Positions 8,247 to 17,736 of a stretch of DNA of 39,971 nucleotides are shown here, one piece after another. The notes under the pieces were generated by a model. It saw nothing but the letters and a program-made list of their open reading frames with translations, searched no databases and was not told where the DNA came from. A program made the position numbers and the translations under genes. Each line of letters starts with the position of its first letter. The stretch's first letter is position 1. Source of the stretch: Campylobacter sp. W0018 (lineage in GTDB: Bacteria > Campylobacterota > Campylobacteria > Campylobacterales > Campylobacteraceae); NCBI GenBank assembly GCA_020135845.1, contig JACHTQ010000013.1, positions 1 to 39,971 on the forward strand. Direction: 5' to 3'.

Positions 8247-9378
8247 ATTTTTTGATTAAATTTTTGGCTTTTTCCCAAAGTCTGATGCCTAATTTTTTTG
8301 CTTTTTTGGAATTTATATCCTTGTATTTTTCATTGGCAATATTTTCAAGTTCATAAATTTCTTGCTTTAAGCGATGAAGTTTGCTTTGAGTTAGTCTGTT
8401 AAAATCATTAATTTTTGGATTTTTTTTGATATCGTTTAAAACCAAGATTAACTGTTCTCTGCTTTCACTTGCAAGGCGTTTGAATTTGGCAAAAAGATTA
8501 TCAAGTTCGTATTCGAGTAAATTTTCAACTATTTCTTTAGCAGGATTGCTTTGTTTTTTAATCTCTTTTTTTAAAAGTGCGATAAAATCATCTTCTATAC
8601 CAATTAATTCTTTACTTTTTAAATTAATATCTTCTTCAAAGGCTGCATAATTCAGAGAGGATTTGAATTTTTCCATAGCCAAAGAAATTCCATCTCGTGT
8701 ACCTTTGATCGAACCCAAACAAAGATCTTTGGCATAAGCCATCGATTCATTAGCAATTTCAAAAGCTTTATTTAAAATAATGCTTGAAATTTTTAAGATA
8801 CGTTCTTTCTCAAAATGCGCTTCACAGATGGCATTATAAACAAGATTTTTAGCAATTTCTTTGCTTGTAAGTTCTATATCTTCAGCTTTTTCTAAGGTGA
8901 TTAAAAAAGCACTTTCAGCTGTTTCTTTTAAGATCCCAAGCATTTCTATATCAAATAAGATCGCATCATTTAAGCTGCTACAAATTTGATTGTCAAGATG
9001 TTCTTGTAAGATATTTTCAAATTCAAAAAAATGATTGCTGATTTGATTTTTTATGGAATTTTTTTGATTTTCAATTTGCTTGTTTAAAATTTCAATCTCA
9101 TTCATATAATCATAAAGAGTATTTTGAGCGTCTTGAATGCTAGCTTTTACTAAAGCTTTAATGATTTTTGTAACATTTTCATCATCGAATAAATCAAGCT
9201 TTTTTAAAATATTTAAAAATTCAACCAACAGAGAATTGAGAATTTTTTGAGTATAATGAGCATTATGCGTGATTTGCTTGTAAGCGAGATTAAAACTTAG
9301 ATCTTCTAGTAAATCTTTAGCTTCTTTTTTGCTAAGATTTGATAGAGAATTTTCAAAAATGATTAAAGTATTTTTCAT
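8245..9378 (-). CDS. Helical coiled-coil protein, function unknown
   Basis: A 377-residue protein with no signal peptide or membrane segment, built almost entirely of long charged helices with heptad-like spacing (for example residues 90-130 and 330-360), and a basic amphipathic C-terminus (LWEKAKNLIKK). The ATG is well placed after AAGGAA. It lies 8 bases after the YbeD-like gene and belongs to the moaC operon by position. It appears to match C. jejuni Cj0254. No catalytic motif is visible; it could be a structural or scaffold protein, but that is only a guess. Confidence 0.75.
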   Translation of the reverse strand: MKNTLIIFENSLSNLSKKEAKDLLEDLSFNLAYKQITHNAHYTQKILNSLLVEFLNILKKLDLFDDENVTKIIKALVKASIQDAQNTLYDYMNEIEILNKQIENQKNSIKNQISNHFFEFENILQEHLDNQICSSLNDAILFDIEMLGILKETAESAFLITLEKAEDIELTSKEIAKNLVYNAICEAHFEKERILKISSIILNKAFEIANESMAYAKDLCLGSIKGTRDGISLAMEKFKSSLNYAAFEEDINLKSKELIGIEDDFIALLKKEIKKQSNPAKEIVENLLEYELDNLFAKFKRLASESREQLILVLNDIKKNPKINDFNRLTQSKLHRLKQEIYELENIANEKYKDINSKKAKKLGIRLWEKAKNLIKK

Positions 9379-9386
9379 AAATTTCC

Positions 9387-9650
9387 TTAAATAACAAATT
9401 TAGCTTCGGACTTAAGTTTTTCAAAAATATCAAGACGATCTTGTTTGCTATCAACATAAACGCTTAATAAAAAGCTTTGATATTTTCCACTAGAACTTGC
9501 ATTAGAATGTTTGTATTTAAATTCTCTTTGACCGAGCAATTTTTCAAAAACTTCACCCACATGCACATGGGTATCAAAAATAACTTTATAATCCCAAAAT
9601 GTTGGATAATTAATAATAGGTTCTTTGTTAAGATCGCACAAATTGACCAC
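9387..9650 (-). CDS. YbeD-like (DUF493) small regulatory-type protein
   Basis: Starting at a GTG at 9650, preceded by a strong AAGGGGG ribosome-binding site, it has 87 residues, the same length as E. coli YbeD. It shows the DUF493 pattern: [10 protein letters not shown] near the N-terminus, and the alternating ferredoxin-like strand region [17 protein letters not shown] followed by a helix. The fold resembles ACT-type regulatory domains, and in E. coli the family has been linked to lipoylation genes; the role here is unknown. It overlaps moaC by 23 bases, and the coiled-coil gene follows after 8. A TTG start at 9680 is possible but less likely. Confidence 0.75.
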   Translation of the reverse strand: MVNLCDLNKEPIINYPTFWDYKVIFDTHVHVGEVFEKLLGQREFKYKHSNASSSGKYQSFLLSVYVDSKQDRLDIFEKLKSEAKFVI

Positions 9651-10101
9651 TTTTGCCCCCTTCTTTATTTTCAAGAACAATTTCGCCTATTTTCATAGTT
9701 TTGTCAATAGCCTTTACCATATCATAAATAGTCAAAAGCCCTATACTTACTGCTGTTAAAGCTTCCATTTCAACTCCAGTTTTTCCTTCACATTTAACCG
9801 TAACGATGAGCTTAAAGGCAAATTCTTTTTCAAATTCAATCACATCTGTTTCAATTTTAGAAAGCATTAAAGGATGGCACATAGGAATTAATTCACTTGT
9901 TTTTTTTGCCCCCATAATAGCCGCGATGATTGCGGTTTGCAAAACAGGCCCTTTTTTGGCTGTATTGTTTTTAATGCTTTCAAAGGCTTCTTGAGACATG
10001 TTTATTATCCCGCTTGCTCTAGCAAGTCTTTGAGTGATATTTTTCGAGCTTACATCTACCATTTTTGGACGATTTTTATCATCTAAATGAGTTAAATTCA
10101 T
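9628..10101 (-). CDS. moaC: Cyclic pyranopterin monophosphate synthase
   Basis: A 157-residue enzyme that converts 3',8-cyclo-GTP to cyclic pyranopterin monophosphate in molybdenum cofactor synthesis. Diagnostic blocks are MVDVSSK near the N-terminus, [30 protein letters not shown] (conserved His), [24 protein letters not shown] and the terminal GGKSG. The ATG at 10101 follows AAAGG; an upstream in-frame ATG (10125) lies in the leader and gives a non-conserved extension. The enzyme fits the many molybdoenzymes (nitrate, formate, sulfite, TMAO) of campylobacters. Confidence 0.95.
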   Translation of the reverse strand: MNLTHLDDKNRPKMVDVSSKNITQRLARASGIINMSQEAFESIKNNTAKKGPVLQTAIIAAIMGAKKTSELIPMCHPLMLSKIETDVIEFEKEFAFKLIVTVKCEGKTGVEMEALTAVSIGLLTIYDMVKAIDKTMKIGEIVLENKEGGKSGQFVRS

Positions 10102-10128
10102 AAATAAACCTTTTAAAAAATTCAAAAA

Positions 10129-10134
10129 ATTATA
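10129..10134 (-). promoter_or_regulatory. -10 box (TATAAT) of the moaC operon
   Basis: Read on minus, TTTTGATATAAT matches the Campylobacter extended -10 pattern and would give a leader of about 20 bases for moaC. It sits back to back with the promoter of the acidic mini-protein. Confidence 0.6.
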
Positions 10135-10167
10135 TCAAAAGCAAACAAATTTAAGTTAAAATAATTT

Positions 10168-10173
10168 TATAAT
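10168..10173 (+). promoter_or_regulatory. -10 box (TATAAT) of the acidic mini-protein gene
   Basis: A perfect TATAAT lies 20 bases before the ATG at 10194, which is followed by a strong ribosome-binding site (TTAGGAG at 10181-10187). The leader would be very short (about 14 bases). Confidence 0.5.
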
Positions 10174-10193
10174 TTTAATTTTAGGAGAAAATC

Positions 10194-10343
10194 ATGGAAA
10201 ATGAAGAAGAAAATTTAGACTATGATGCTTATGAAGAAGAGGAAGAATATGCACCTACTAATCATCGATCTTATAATTATGATGACGATGATTATTCCTA
10301 TGATGATGAATCAGATGAGGATGAGTTTTATGAAATGGATTAA
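10194..10343 (+). CDS. Highly acidic, tyrosine-rich mini-protein (49 residues)
   Basis: The gene encodes 49 residues, of which 26 are Asp or Glu and 8 are Tyr, with only one Arg and no Lys. It has a strong ribosome-binding site (AGGAGA) and a TATAAT promoter. It is divergent from moaC and has a 14-pair hairpin over its stop. It matches the 'highly acidic protein' known in C. jejuni (Cj0251c). The composition suggests an intrinsically disordered polyanion that may bind cations, a basic partner or a nucleic-acid-binding protein; none of this is shown by sequence alone. Confidence 0.85.
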   Translation: MENEEENLDYDAYEEEEEYAPTNHRSYNYDDDDYSYDDESDEDEFYEMD

Positions 10344-10354
10344 AATTCATCCTC
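10317..10354. terminator. Bidirectional hairpin over the acidic-gene stop
   Basis: A 14-pair stem (10317-10330 with 10341-10354, including one G-U pair) and a 10-base loop. It contains the stop of the acidic gene (10341-10343) and ends next to the stop of the opposing gene (10355-10357). Confidence 0.7.
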
Positions 10355-10831
10355 TTAATAATATCCAACACACATACTATCAGTAATTTTTATACGTTTT
10401 TCAAAAGGGGCTGGACTAAAAAAACGGCATTTTTCTATATAGATATGCTGATGATAATCAAGCCCTAAAAAATCATAAAATTTTTTTAAATTTACAAATT
10501 TAATCCCCTGTACTTCTTTAAGCTCTAAAATTTTATAAATAGAAGAATCATTCTTTTTTACCAAATGTGAAGGAGCAAGAGTGGTAAAAGAGCAAAAAGC
10601 ACTGGCTAAGACAAAGCCGTTTAAATTTGTGCATAGTTTTAATTTATCTTGATATTTTTTAAGGATGGAATTTTTATGTAAAAAAACAACACGTGTTCCT
10701 TGATATCTGCCTATTTCTACATTTTTCCAAAATTTATAAGCATTTTTAGAAATGCCGACCAAACGATGAAATTCGGCATTTAAAACATAATGATCTAGAA
10801 ATTCATTAGGAGGTAAAACAATGCTTTTCAT
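10355..10831 (-). CDS. Protein of unknown function, 158 residues
   Basis: I do not recognise a family. It is a soluble, slightly basic protein without signal peptide or membrane segment. It contains four cysteines spaced too irregularly for an obvious metal site and ends in CVGYY. The segment FHRLVGISKNAYKFWKN looks like a short helix-turn-helix of the kind that starts DNA-binding domains, but this is weak. It follows the HDOD gene by 22 bases on the same strand and so probably shares its transcript. It corresponds to C. jejuni Cj0249 by position. Confidence 0.7.
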   Translation of the reverse strand: MKSIVLPPNEFLDHYVLNAEFHRLVGISKNAYKFWKNVEIGRYQGTRVVFLHKNSILKKYQDKLKLCTNLNGFVLASAFCSFTTLAPSHLVKKNDSSIYKILELKEVQGIKFVNLKKFYDFLGLDYHQHIYIEKCRFFSPAPFEKRIKITDSMCVGYY

Positions 10832-10853
10832 TAAAAATATAGAAAAAGTGAGC

Positions 10854-11720
10854 TTATTTTCTTTCTTTTTCTATTTCTTCTCTAATTTGTTTTGGAAGTT
10901 TTGAAATAAAATTATCTAAATTAAATTTTACACCTTGTGTTCCAGCTTCTTCAATTAAGGCAATAGAGGCTTTTACGTTAAAAACAGAAAAACTTCTATG
11001 TGGCATAAATAAATGATCAATGACGGCTAAAGCATAAGCTGATTTTTTAACTTCATTGCGTGCTGCATGAGGAGATCTTATAAAACAAATGGTTTCTGTT
11101 AGTATATCATCAAAATTCCAACGATAAAGTAAAAAACCTAAAAAGGAAATGTGATCAACTCCCAAGAATTTATTTTCCACCAATGAAAGATCTCTAAAAT
11201 TTATTTTTTTTAAACATTCTAAAAATTCGGCGTCTTTATTGTTTTGGATTAAAAAATTAGAAAAAATAACTATACCAAGTCTTAATATCAAAGCACAGGG
11301 AACTAAAAAATGAGATAATTTTTTGTCTTCTTCAATAAGCCAATCGGTAATAAAAGCAGTTTCTTCGCTACATTTATTTATAAAATCTTTAGTATTTAAA
11401 CCATAGGGAGAAACATCAATTTTAAAGTTATCTCTAATAGAATCTGCCATAATTGTATTGATAATATTTCCTATTCCGAGTAAGGATACGGCTTGATTTA
11501 AAGAGGTAATTTCTCTTGAAAAACCATAAAAAGGAGAGTTAGCTAGACGTAAAAGTTTGGTTGTCATTAAAGGATCGCTTGAGATAATATCAGCAATTTT
11601 ACTGACTTCTAGATTGTTTCTTGATTCTTCAATGTATTTTCTTAATTTGCTGATGGTGTCAGGCAAAGAAGGCAAAACTTCAACACTTTGTAATAAAATT
11701 TCATTCATATCCGATGCCAT
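10854..11720 (-). CDS. HDOD-domain signalling protein
   Basis: A 288-residue protein whose N-terminal ~210 residues form an HDOD domain: LPSLPDTISKLRKYI, then ADIISSDPLMTTKLLRLANSPFYG and the alanine/leucine-rich helix ITSLNQAVSLLGIGNI. These are the strongest HDOD signatures (NSPFYG, QAVSLLG). HDOD proteins lack the catalytic HD pair and act as signalling scaffolds. The ortholog in C. jejuni (Cj0248) has been linked to motility and host-cell interaction. The ATG at 11720 follows AAGGAA, and a TATAAT promoter lies just upstream. It is divergent from the FIST chemoreceptor gene, so the two could work in one signalling process (inference). Confidence 0.92.
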   Translation of the reverse strand: MASDMNEILLQSVEVLPSLPDTISKLRKYIEESRNNLEVSKIADIISSDPLMTTKLLRLANSPFYGFSREITSLNQAVSLLGIGNIINTIMADSIRDNFKIDVSPYGLNTKDFINKCSEETAFITDWLIEEDKKLSHFLVPCALILRLGIVIFSNFLIQNNKDAEFLECLKKINFRDLSLVENKFLGVDHISFLGFLLYRWNFDDILTETICFIRSPHAARNEVKKSAYALAVIDHLFMPHRSFSVFNVKASIALIEEAGTQGVKFNLDNFISKLPKQIREEIEKERK

Positions 11721-11768
11721 AGAATTTCCTTGACTAAAATAAATTACAAAATTTTTGATTTAAGGTAT

Positions 11769-11774
11769 ATTATA
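11769..11774 (-). promoter_or_regulatory. -10 box (TATAAT) of the HDOD gene
   Basis: Read on minus, TTTTGGCTATAAT is a close match to the Campylobacter sigma-70 pattern and gives a leader of about 40 bases. The remaining 11780-11923 is almost pure A/T and presumably holds the promoter of the chemoreceptor gene, but I cannot single out one box. Confidence 0.65.
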
Positions 11775-11923
11775 GCCAAAATTTAATTTACTTAGTATAT
11801 AAAATTTTATAATTTTTATCATTAATAAAATTTTATTACAATTAAACATCGTTATTATAAATTTTTAAAATTTATTTATTCTTTCTTTAATTTAAGAAAA
11901 ATAAAAATATAGAGGTTAATTTA

Positions 11924-13918
11924 ATGTTTCGCAACTTTTTTAAAAAAAATGAAAAAAAATCAATTAAAGTAAAACCTTTAGAAACTCTTTATTTTTTAGA
12001 GGATGAAATTGAGAATATTTTAAGTCATGTGAAATTTGAAGCCAAGTTAGCTATAGGTTTTGCTTCCTATCAACTTGATTTAAAAAATATAGCAACAAAG
12101 ATAAAAAATTATTTGCCTCAAGAATGTGAATTGGTTTTGGTTTCTGCCTCTGATTTGTTATGCAATATCAATCAAAATAAACAAATTATTGATAATCCTT
12201 ATTTGCATAATGTTCAAGGGATTGCTTTGATTCTTTTTGGAAACGAAATGATAGAAAATTTGTATATTCATAAGATTAATCTTTTTGATAATATTGAAGA
12301 CCATCGAGAAAGAAGAGTTTATATAGAAAAGGAAATTGCATCTATGCATATCCCTTTTAGAGCACATTGTAGCAACACTTTGCATTATTTAATCCATAAT
12401 GGAGTGAGTGGAAGTGAAAGCATGGTTATAGAAATGCTTTATAAGTATGCTCAATATCCTTGCACTCTTTTAGGAGCTGGTGCAAGTGGAGATTTGGATA
12501 ATCTTAAGGGAACATGTATTGTTTATAACTATGAAATGTTAGAGCATCATGCAATTAGTATGCATATTCAGTTTAAGTCAAAATATCGCTTTGATTTTAT
12601 GAAATCACAAAATTTTTCAGAAAATCATGATAAAAATACAACATTTACAGTTTTAAATACTGATCCTAAAAATAGACTGGTATATGAATTTTTAGATACA
12701 AAAACTTTTCAATCTGTAAATGCAATCGAAGCTTTGTGCAAACATTTTTCTTGCGATCTTGAAGGTTTGAAGGTTAAAGCTCAAGATTATACTTTAGGTA
12801 TTAAAATCAGCAATGATTATTTTATTTCTCCTATGAAAATTATTTCCGATAAAGTTTTGCTTAGTTACGGCCAAATAACCAATGGTCAAGAAATTGTTTT
12901 ATTAAAAAGAACCGATTTTATTAAAGATCTTGAAAAAGATTATGAGAAATTTATTCAAAATAAATCTAATATAAAACCTATGGCAGCAATTTTTAACGAT
13001 TGTATTTTAAGAAGATTTCAAAACAGTGAATTTATAAAAGATATTAAATTAAATCAATTTCCTATCGTAGGTTTTTCTTGTTTTGGGGAAATTTATGGAG
13101 TAGGAATTTTTAAAAGTTTGGTGGCGATCTTCTTTTATGAAGTGGATGAAGAAACCGAATTTGATCCAGTTTATATGCAAACTTTTGTAAATAAATATAG
13201 CGACTTTAAGTATTATTATCTTAGCCTTAAAGCGCAAAAACTTGAGATTATCAATAAAGTTAATAAGCTTGTTTTAGATAGATTAAAAAATACTACCGTT
13301 AGTATAAATAACAATTCCAATATCTTTAAAGAAACTTTCAAAGATTTTCAAAGTATTAAAGAGAGTCTCTTAACTATTGATGAAAATTTTATGAATTTTA
13401 TTCATTATTTAGAATACAACTTGTATCAAAGTAAAGAAAAAATGAATCTAGAAAAAGAAATCCAATCTTCTTTTAAAAATATTGATCAGCTTAATAAAAT
13501 GCTTAACTTAATTTCTAGTATTGTTGAGCAAACAAGTCTTTTATCTTTGAATGCAGGAATAGAAGCTGCAAGAGCTGGAAAATTAGGTCGAGGGTTTGCT
13601 GTTGTTGCAGATGAGGTAAGAAAACTTTCTGATAACACCCAAACAAGCTTGATAGAGATGGAAGCAGCGATAAAATTAGTAATTCAAACTATACAATCTA
13701 TTGCCAAAAGCTCTAATTCTAGCGCTCAAGAAATGAATTTTATCAGAGATAAATCAAATGAATTTTCAAAAACCATTTCTAATCTTATTAGTTTAGGGAA
13801 AGAAATTTCAGATAAACTCGAACAAAAAAGTGACACAGGTGGCTATTTGGACGAAAATTTAAATGAATTAAAACTTTATGAAAACGTTTTGGTAAAATTA
13901 AATTTAGAGGGGGGGTAA
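11924..13918 (+). CDS. tlp5: Cytoplasmic chemoreceptor with FIST sensor domain
   Basis: A 664-residue protein with no membrane segment. Residues ~35-400 match the FIST sensor module (FIST-N with the [10 protein letters not shown] region, then FIST-C with NDCILRRF and [13 protein letters not shown]). Residues ~440-640 are a methyl-accepting signalling domain, with the tip [21 protein letters not shown] and [15 protein letters not shown] at about 533-572. It appears to be the C. jejuni group C receptor Tlp5 (Cj0246c). FIST domains are thought to bind small ligands such as amino acids, but the ligand here is unknown. The signalling helices are short and there is no HAMP. A run of seven G ends at the stop codon. 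The start follows GAGG at 11911-11914. Confidence 0.92.
   Translation: MFRNFFKKNEKKSIKVKPLETLYFLEDEIENILSHVKFEAKLAIGFASYQLDLKNIATKIKNYLPQECELVLVSASDLLCNINQNKQIIDNPYLHNVQGIALILFGNEMIENLYIHKINLFDNIEDHRERRVYIEKEIASMHIPFRAHCSNTLHYLIHNGVSGSESMVIEMLYKYAQYPCTLLGAGASGDLDNLKGTCIVYNYEMLEHHAISMHIQFKSKYRFDFMKSQNFSENHDKNTTFTVLNTDPKNRLVYEFLDTKTFQSVNAIEALCKHFSCDLEGLKVKAQDYTLGIKISNDYFISPMKIISDKVLLSYGQITNGQEIVLLKRTDFIKDLEKDYEKFIQNKSNIKPMAAIFNDCILRRFQNSEFIKDIKLNQFPIVGFSCFGEIYGVGIFKSLVAIFFYEVDEETEFDPVYMQTFVNKYSDFKYYYLSLKAQKLEIINKVNKLVLDRLKNTTVSINNNSNIFKETFKDFQSIKESLLTIDENFMNFIHYLEYNLYQSKEKMNLEKEIQSSFKNIDQLNKMLNLISSIVEQTSLLSLNAGIEAARAGKLGRGFAVVADEVRKLSDNTQTSLIEMEAAIKLVIQTIQSIAKSSNSSAQEMNFIRDKSNEFSKTISNLISLGKEISDKLEQKSDTGGYLDENLNELKLYENVLVKLNLEGG
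13909..13915 (+). repeat. G7 homopolymer at the chemoreceptor stop codon
   Basis: Seven consecutive G lie immediately before the TAA at 13916. One added G would read through, adding about 19 codons into DNA antisense to rplT; one lost G would add about five. G tracts of this kind are the phase-variable elements of Campylobacter, although seven is at the short end. Confidence 0.9.
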
Positions 13919-13941
13919 TCCAAGAAAATAATCTTGGATTA
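13916..13941. terminator. Bidirectional terminator between the FIST chemoreceptor and rplT
   Basis: A perfect 10-base stem (13916-13925 and 13932-13941) with a 6-base loop. The left arm starts with the chemoreceptor stop TAA and the right arm ends with the rplT stop (13939-13941), so the two coding regions meet inside the hairpin. Confidence 0.88.
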
Positions 13942-14292
13942 AAGCGCTTTTTTAACAGCCTCTACAATTTTTGAAAATGCAGCAGCATCGTTCATTGCTA
14001 AGTCTGCTAAAATTTTTCTATCAAGCTCAATGCCTGCTTTTTTAAGACCATTTATAAATCTTGAATAGCTTAAATCATTTAATCTACAAGCAGCATTGAT
14101 ACGCACGATCCAAAGACGGCGAAAATCTCTTTTTTTGCGACGTCTATCACGATAAGCATAGACGAGACTTCTTTCTAATTGTTCTTTTGCTTTTCTAAAA
14201 TGTTTGCGGCGTCCGCTATAAAAACCACGCGCTAATTTTAAAACTTTTTTGTGTCTGCGACGTCTTACAACACCTGTTTTTACTCTTGCCAT
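13939..14292 (-). CDS. rplT: 50S ribosomal protein L20
   Basis: A 117-residue, strongly basic protein with the L20 signatures: start [21 protein letters not shown], then [34 protein letters not shown], and [19 protein letters not shown]. It binds 23S rRNA early in large-subunit assembly and in many bacteria also represses its own operon. It follows rpmI after a 93-base spacer that contains several short hairpins. Unlike in many bacteria, infC is not in front of rpmI-rplT; it sits with thrS at 28592-30918, as usual for Campylobacter. Confidence 0.98.
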   Translation of the reverse strand: MARVKTGVVRRRRHKKVLKLARGFYSGRRKHFRKAKEQLERSLVYAYRDRRRKKRDFRRLWIVRINAACRLNDLSYSRFINGLKKAGIELDRKILADLAMNDAAAFSKIVEAVKKAL

Positions 14293-14385
14293 TTTTATTT
14301 CCTTTCATAAAGTGGCGTCCAAATTTTGGAGCTTGCCCTTAACTTTCTTTGTTTAAGGGGAGTTTGAATGACTTCGGTCAAAAAC
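14293..14385 (-). promoter_or_regulatory. Structured rpmI-rplT spacer
   Basis: Read on minus, the 93-base spacer holds three short hairpins: TGAC-CGAA-GTCA, CCCTTAA (with a near-matching ninth position) paired with TTAAGGG around a 10-base loop, and TCCAA-AAT-TTGGA. None has a following T-run, so they are not obvious terminators. An RNA element for L20 autoregulation or an RNA-processing site is possible. This is inference. Confidence 0.4.
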
Positions 14386-14577
14386 TTAAATTCCTAACAT
14401 CTTTTCTACAGCTTTTACATTTGTGCTATGAACGTATTTGGCTGTACGAAGATCACGCATTCTTTTAGCAGGTTTTTTAGTCAAAATATGGCTTCTAAAT
14501 GCTGAACCTCTTTTGATTTTGTTTTTACCTACCTTAAAGCGTTTAACAGCGCTTTTAACGCTTTTCATCTTTGGCAT
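14386..14577 (-). CDS. rpmI: 50S ribosomal protein L35
   Basis: A 63-residue basic protein matching L35: start [17 protein letters not shown], the [14 protein letters not shown] block and the terminal [13 protein letters not shown]. It packs against L15 and the peptidyl-transferase region of 23S rRNA. The ATG is preceded by GAAAGGAAAGCG. It is co-transcribed with rplT and divergent from the sigma-54-dependent gene. Confidence 0.97.
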
Positions 14578-14681
14578 ACGCTTTCCTTTCGGATAAAATT
14601 TATTTTTCCAAAAAATTCAGAAAAGTTAAATGATAATAAATTTTTACTGATTTTTGACTGAATTTTTATCGTTTTATAAAC

Positions 14682-14698
14682 TTGGCACACCTTTTGCT
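14682..14698 (+). promoter_or_regulatory. Sigma-54 (RpoN) promoter
   Basis: The sequence TTGGCACACCTTTTGCT has the invariant GG (14684-14685) and GC (14696-14697) separated by exactly 10 bases, and matches the -24/-12 consensus TTGGCAC-N5-TTGCW almost perfectly. In Campylobacter the sigma-54 regulon is mainly mid- to late-flagellar genes activated by FlgS/FlgR. The start would be about 24-27 bases before the ATG at 14735. Confidence 0.88.
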
Positions 14699-14734
14699 TG
14701 TAAAAAATAGCAATATTTTTGGAAAGATTAAACA

Positions 14735-15898
14735 ATGACAATAAATTCGGCAAATCCTTATCAAAATTTGGCTTTGTCTAATCCTTTAAATAATAGTTCT
14801 GCTTTGAATTTGATCAAGGATAGAGAAATTTCAAATTTGAAAGAGGATCAACATTTAGAACAATTAAATTACATTTTTAATAATATAAGTTATGCAAGTG
14901 AGTTTGGTTTTAGAACTAACGAAGAAGGCTTTTTTGATAAAGATCTAAATAAAATAGCTAATATTCCAGAATCTTATAATATTCATATTAAAAGTGTTAG
15001 GAATATAGCAAAAGAATTGGCAAAACAGGATGAAAATTTTAACTATAATAAAATAGATTTACCTTATCTTTTAAATAGTTATTACAATTCTTTAAAAGCT
15101 ATCAATAGTGAATTTATACAAGATGATAATGCTAATTTAAGTCGCAGTAACATTTCAAAGCTTTCAGCGGGCTTTTCTACGGAAAATGGAGAGTTTTTGG
15201 GCAAAATCACAAGAATTTATGACAATCAGGAAGAGCTAAATTCTGCAATAGATAAAAATACTCATCTTAATACTTTGATGCTTGATAATAAAGTTATAAG
15301 TTTTCATTTTGATAAAACTTTAAATAACACTTCTTCTAATGAAATTTTAAAACCCTATTTGACAAAAAATTCAGAAGTTTCAAAATCTGGGCTTTTGATG
15401 AATTTTATTTATCAGGATATTAAGACTCAAAATGAAAATGAATTTAACTTTTTTATGAAACCAGTTAATTTAGATATTAGTTCTCGCCAGAATTTGCAAA
15501 AAATTCTTGATGGAAAAATGGATATTGAGGATTATATTAAAAAAAATAATGAAGAAAAAATGAGTTTTGATTTGTATCTTTATGTTAATGGAGTCAATAA
15601 AAAAACCATTTCCAAAGATAAACTTTCTGTATTTTTTCAACAATATATCAATTATCAAAAAGATATGGATTTAAAAGAATTTGCTAATTCAAGCTCGATT
15701 TTCCAAATTTACATGGATCAAGTTAAGAATGATTTTAATGATTTAAAAAACGAGTATCAAAAACAAAGTCAGGATATTTCTAGGATAGATAAAGCAAATA
15801 CGATGCGTTCCAGCTCTATAGATCATTTTTTAGATCGTCGCCAAAAACAAGCGAATTTAAATAAAATACTTAATTCTTATATGTCTGTTATGGTTTGA
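14735..15898 (+). CDS. Sigma-54-dependent protein of unknown function (probable flagellar-regulon member)
   Basis: A 387-residue soluble protein with no signal peptide, membrane segment or recognisable enzyme motif. The N-terminus is rich in Asn, Ser and Ile (MTINSANPYQNLALSNPLNN), which resembles the disordered N-termini of flagellar hook, rod and secreted proteins. The C-terminal part is charged and helical (for example residues 320-365). The ATG follows GGAAAG and a near-perfect sigma-54 promoter. It appears orthologous to C. jejuni Cj0243c, previously seen in the flagellar regulon. Candidate roles are a flagellar-secreted effector or a hook-associated regulator; both are inference. Confidence 0.85.
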   Translation: MTINSANPYQNLALSNPLNNSSALNLIKDREISNLKEDQHLEQLNYIFNNISYASEFGFRTNEEGFFDKDLNKIANIPESYNIHIKSVRNIAKELAKQDENFNYNKIDLPYLLNSYYNSLKAINSEFIQDDNANLSRSNISKLSAGFSTENGEFLGKITRIYDNQEELNSAIDKNTHLNTLMLDNKVISFHFDKTLNNTSSNEILKPYLTKNSEVSKSGLLMNFIYQDIKTQNENEFNFFMKPVNLDISSRQNLQKILDGKMDIEDYIKKNNEEKMSFDLYLYVNGVNKKTISKDKLSVFFQQYINYQKDMDLKEFANSSSIFQIYMDQVKNDFNDLKNEYQKQSQDISRIDKANTMRSSSIDHFLDRRQKQANLNKILNSYMSVMV

Positions 15899-15990
15899 AA
15901 TAATGTGAATTTAAGTATTTAAAAATTATAATCTAAATTTTAAATAATAATTTAAAATTTGAAATTATTTAGTAAATGAAAGTTTAAATT

Positions 15991-16398
15991 ATGATTTCTA
16001 ACCAAAAAATTATTTCAATGAATAATGAACTTTTAGATTCTCAACATCAAGAACTTTTTGAAATTTCTATTAAACTTTCTTTAATGAATCATAGACATAT
16101 TAATTCTAAAGAATTAAAAGAGGTTTTAAAAGAATTGCTTGTTATGCTGAATCGACATTTTTTAGATGAAGAAGCTTTTATGAGAGAAATTCACTATCCT
16201 TTCATGAAAGGGCATATGAAAATTCACCGCAATATTATTTTTGAAATCGAAGAAATAGTAGTAAGCGAAGCAAGATCAATTCATGTTTTAGCTGAAAAAT
16301 TGGATTATGTAGTAAAAGATTTCATCATAAATCATACTTCAAAAGAAGATTTCAAAATAGCAAAATACTATGAAAAAAAATTAAAAAATTTAATTTAA
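15991..16398 (+). CDS. Bacteriohemerythrin
   Basis: A 135-residue single-domain hemerythrin that binds O2 at a non-haem di-iron site. The expected ligand set is present: H19 (SQHQELF), H56 and E60 (HFLDE), H75 and H79 (GHMKIH), and H115 and D120 (NHTSKED), with spacing matching known hemerythrins. It lies 145 bases before the nifS start. In C. jejuni the adjacent hemerythrin (Cj0241c) has been proposed to protect Fe-S enzymes from oxygen, which fits this neighbourhood. The start has only a weak ribosome-binding site. Confidence 0.92.
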   Translation: MISNQKIISMNNELLDSQHQELFEISIKLSLMNHRHINSKELKEVLKELLVMLNRHFLDEEAFMREIHYPFMKGHMKIHRNIIFEIEEIVVSEARSIHVLAEKLDYVVKDFIINHTSKEDFKIAKYYEKKLKNLI

Positions 16399-16469
16399 TA
16401 TTTTTTTATTTTTCTTAATTTATAATTTGACTTTTGGTATTTAAACTAAAATTAATAAATTTCTGTTAT

Positions 16470-17724
<1,255 letters not shown>

Positions 17725-17736
17725 AAGGATAAAAAA

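Noticed and set aside
9651..9661. C5 run as a phase-variable tract
   Set aside because: It is only five bases long, and on minus it forms the ribosome-binding site of the YbeD-like gene.
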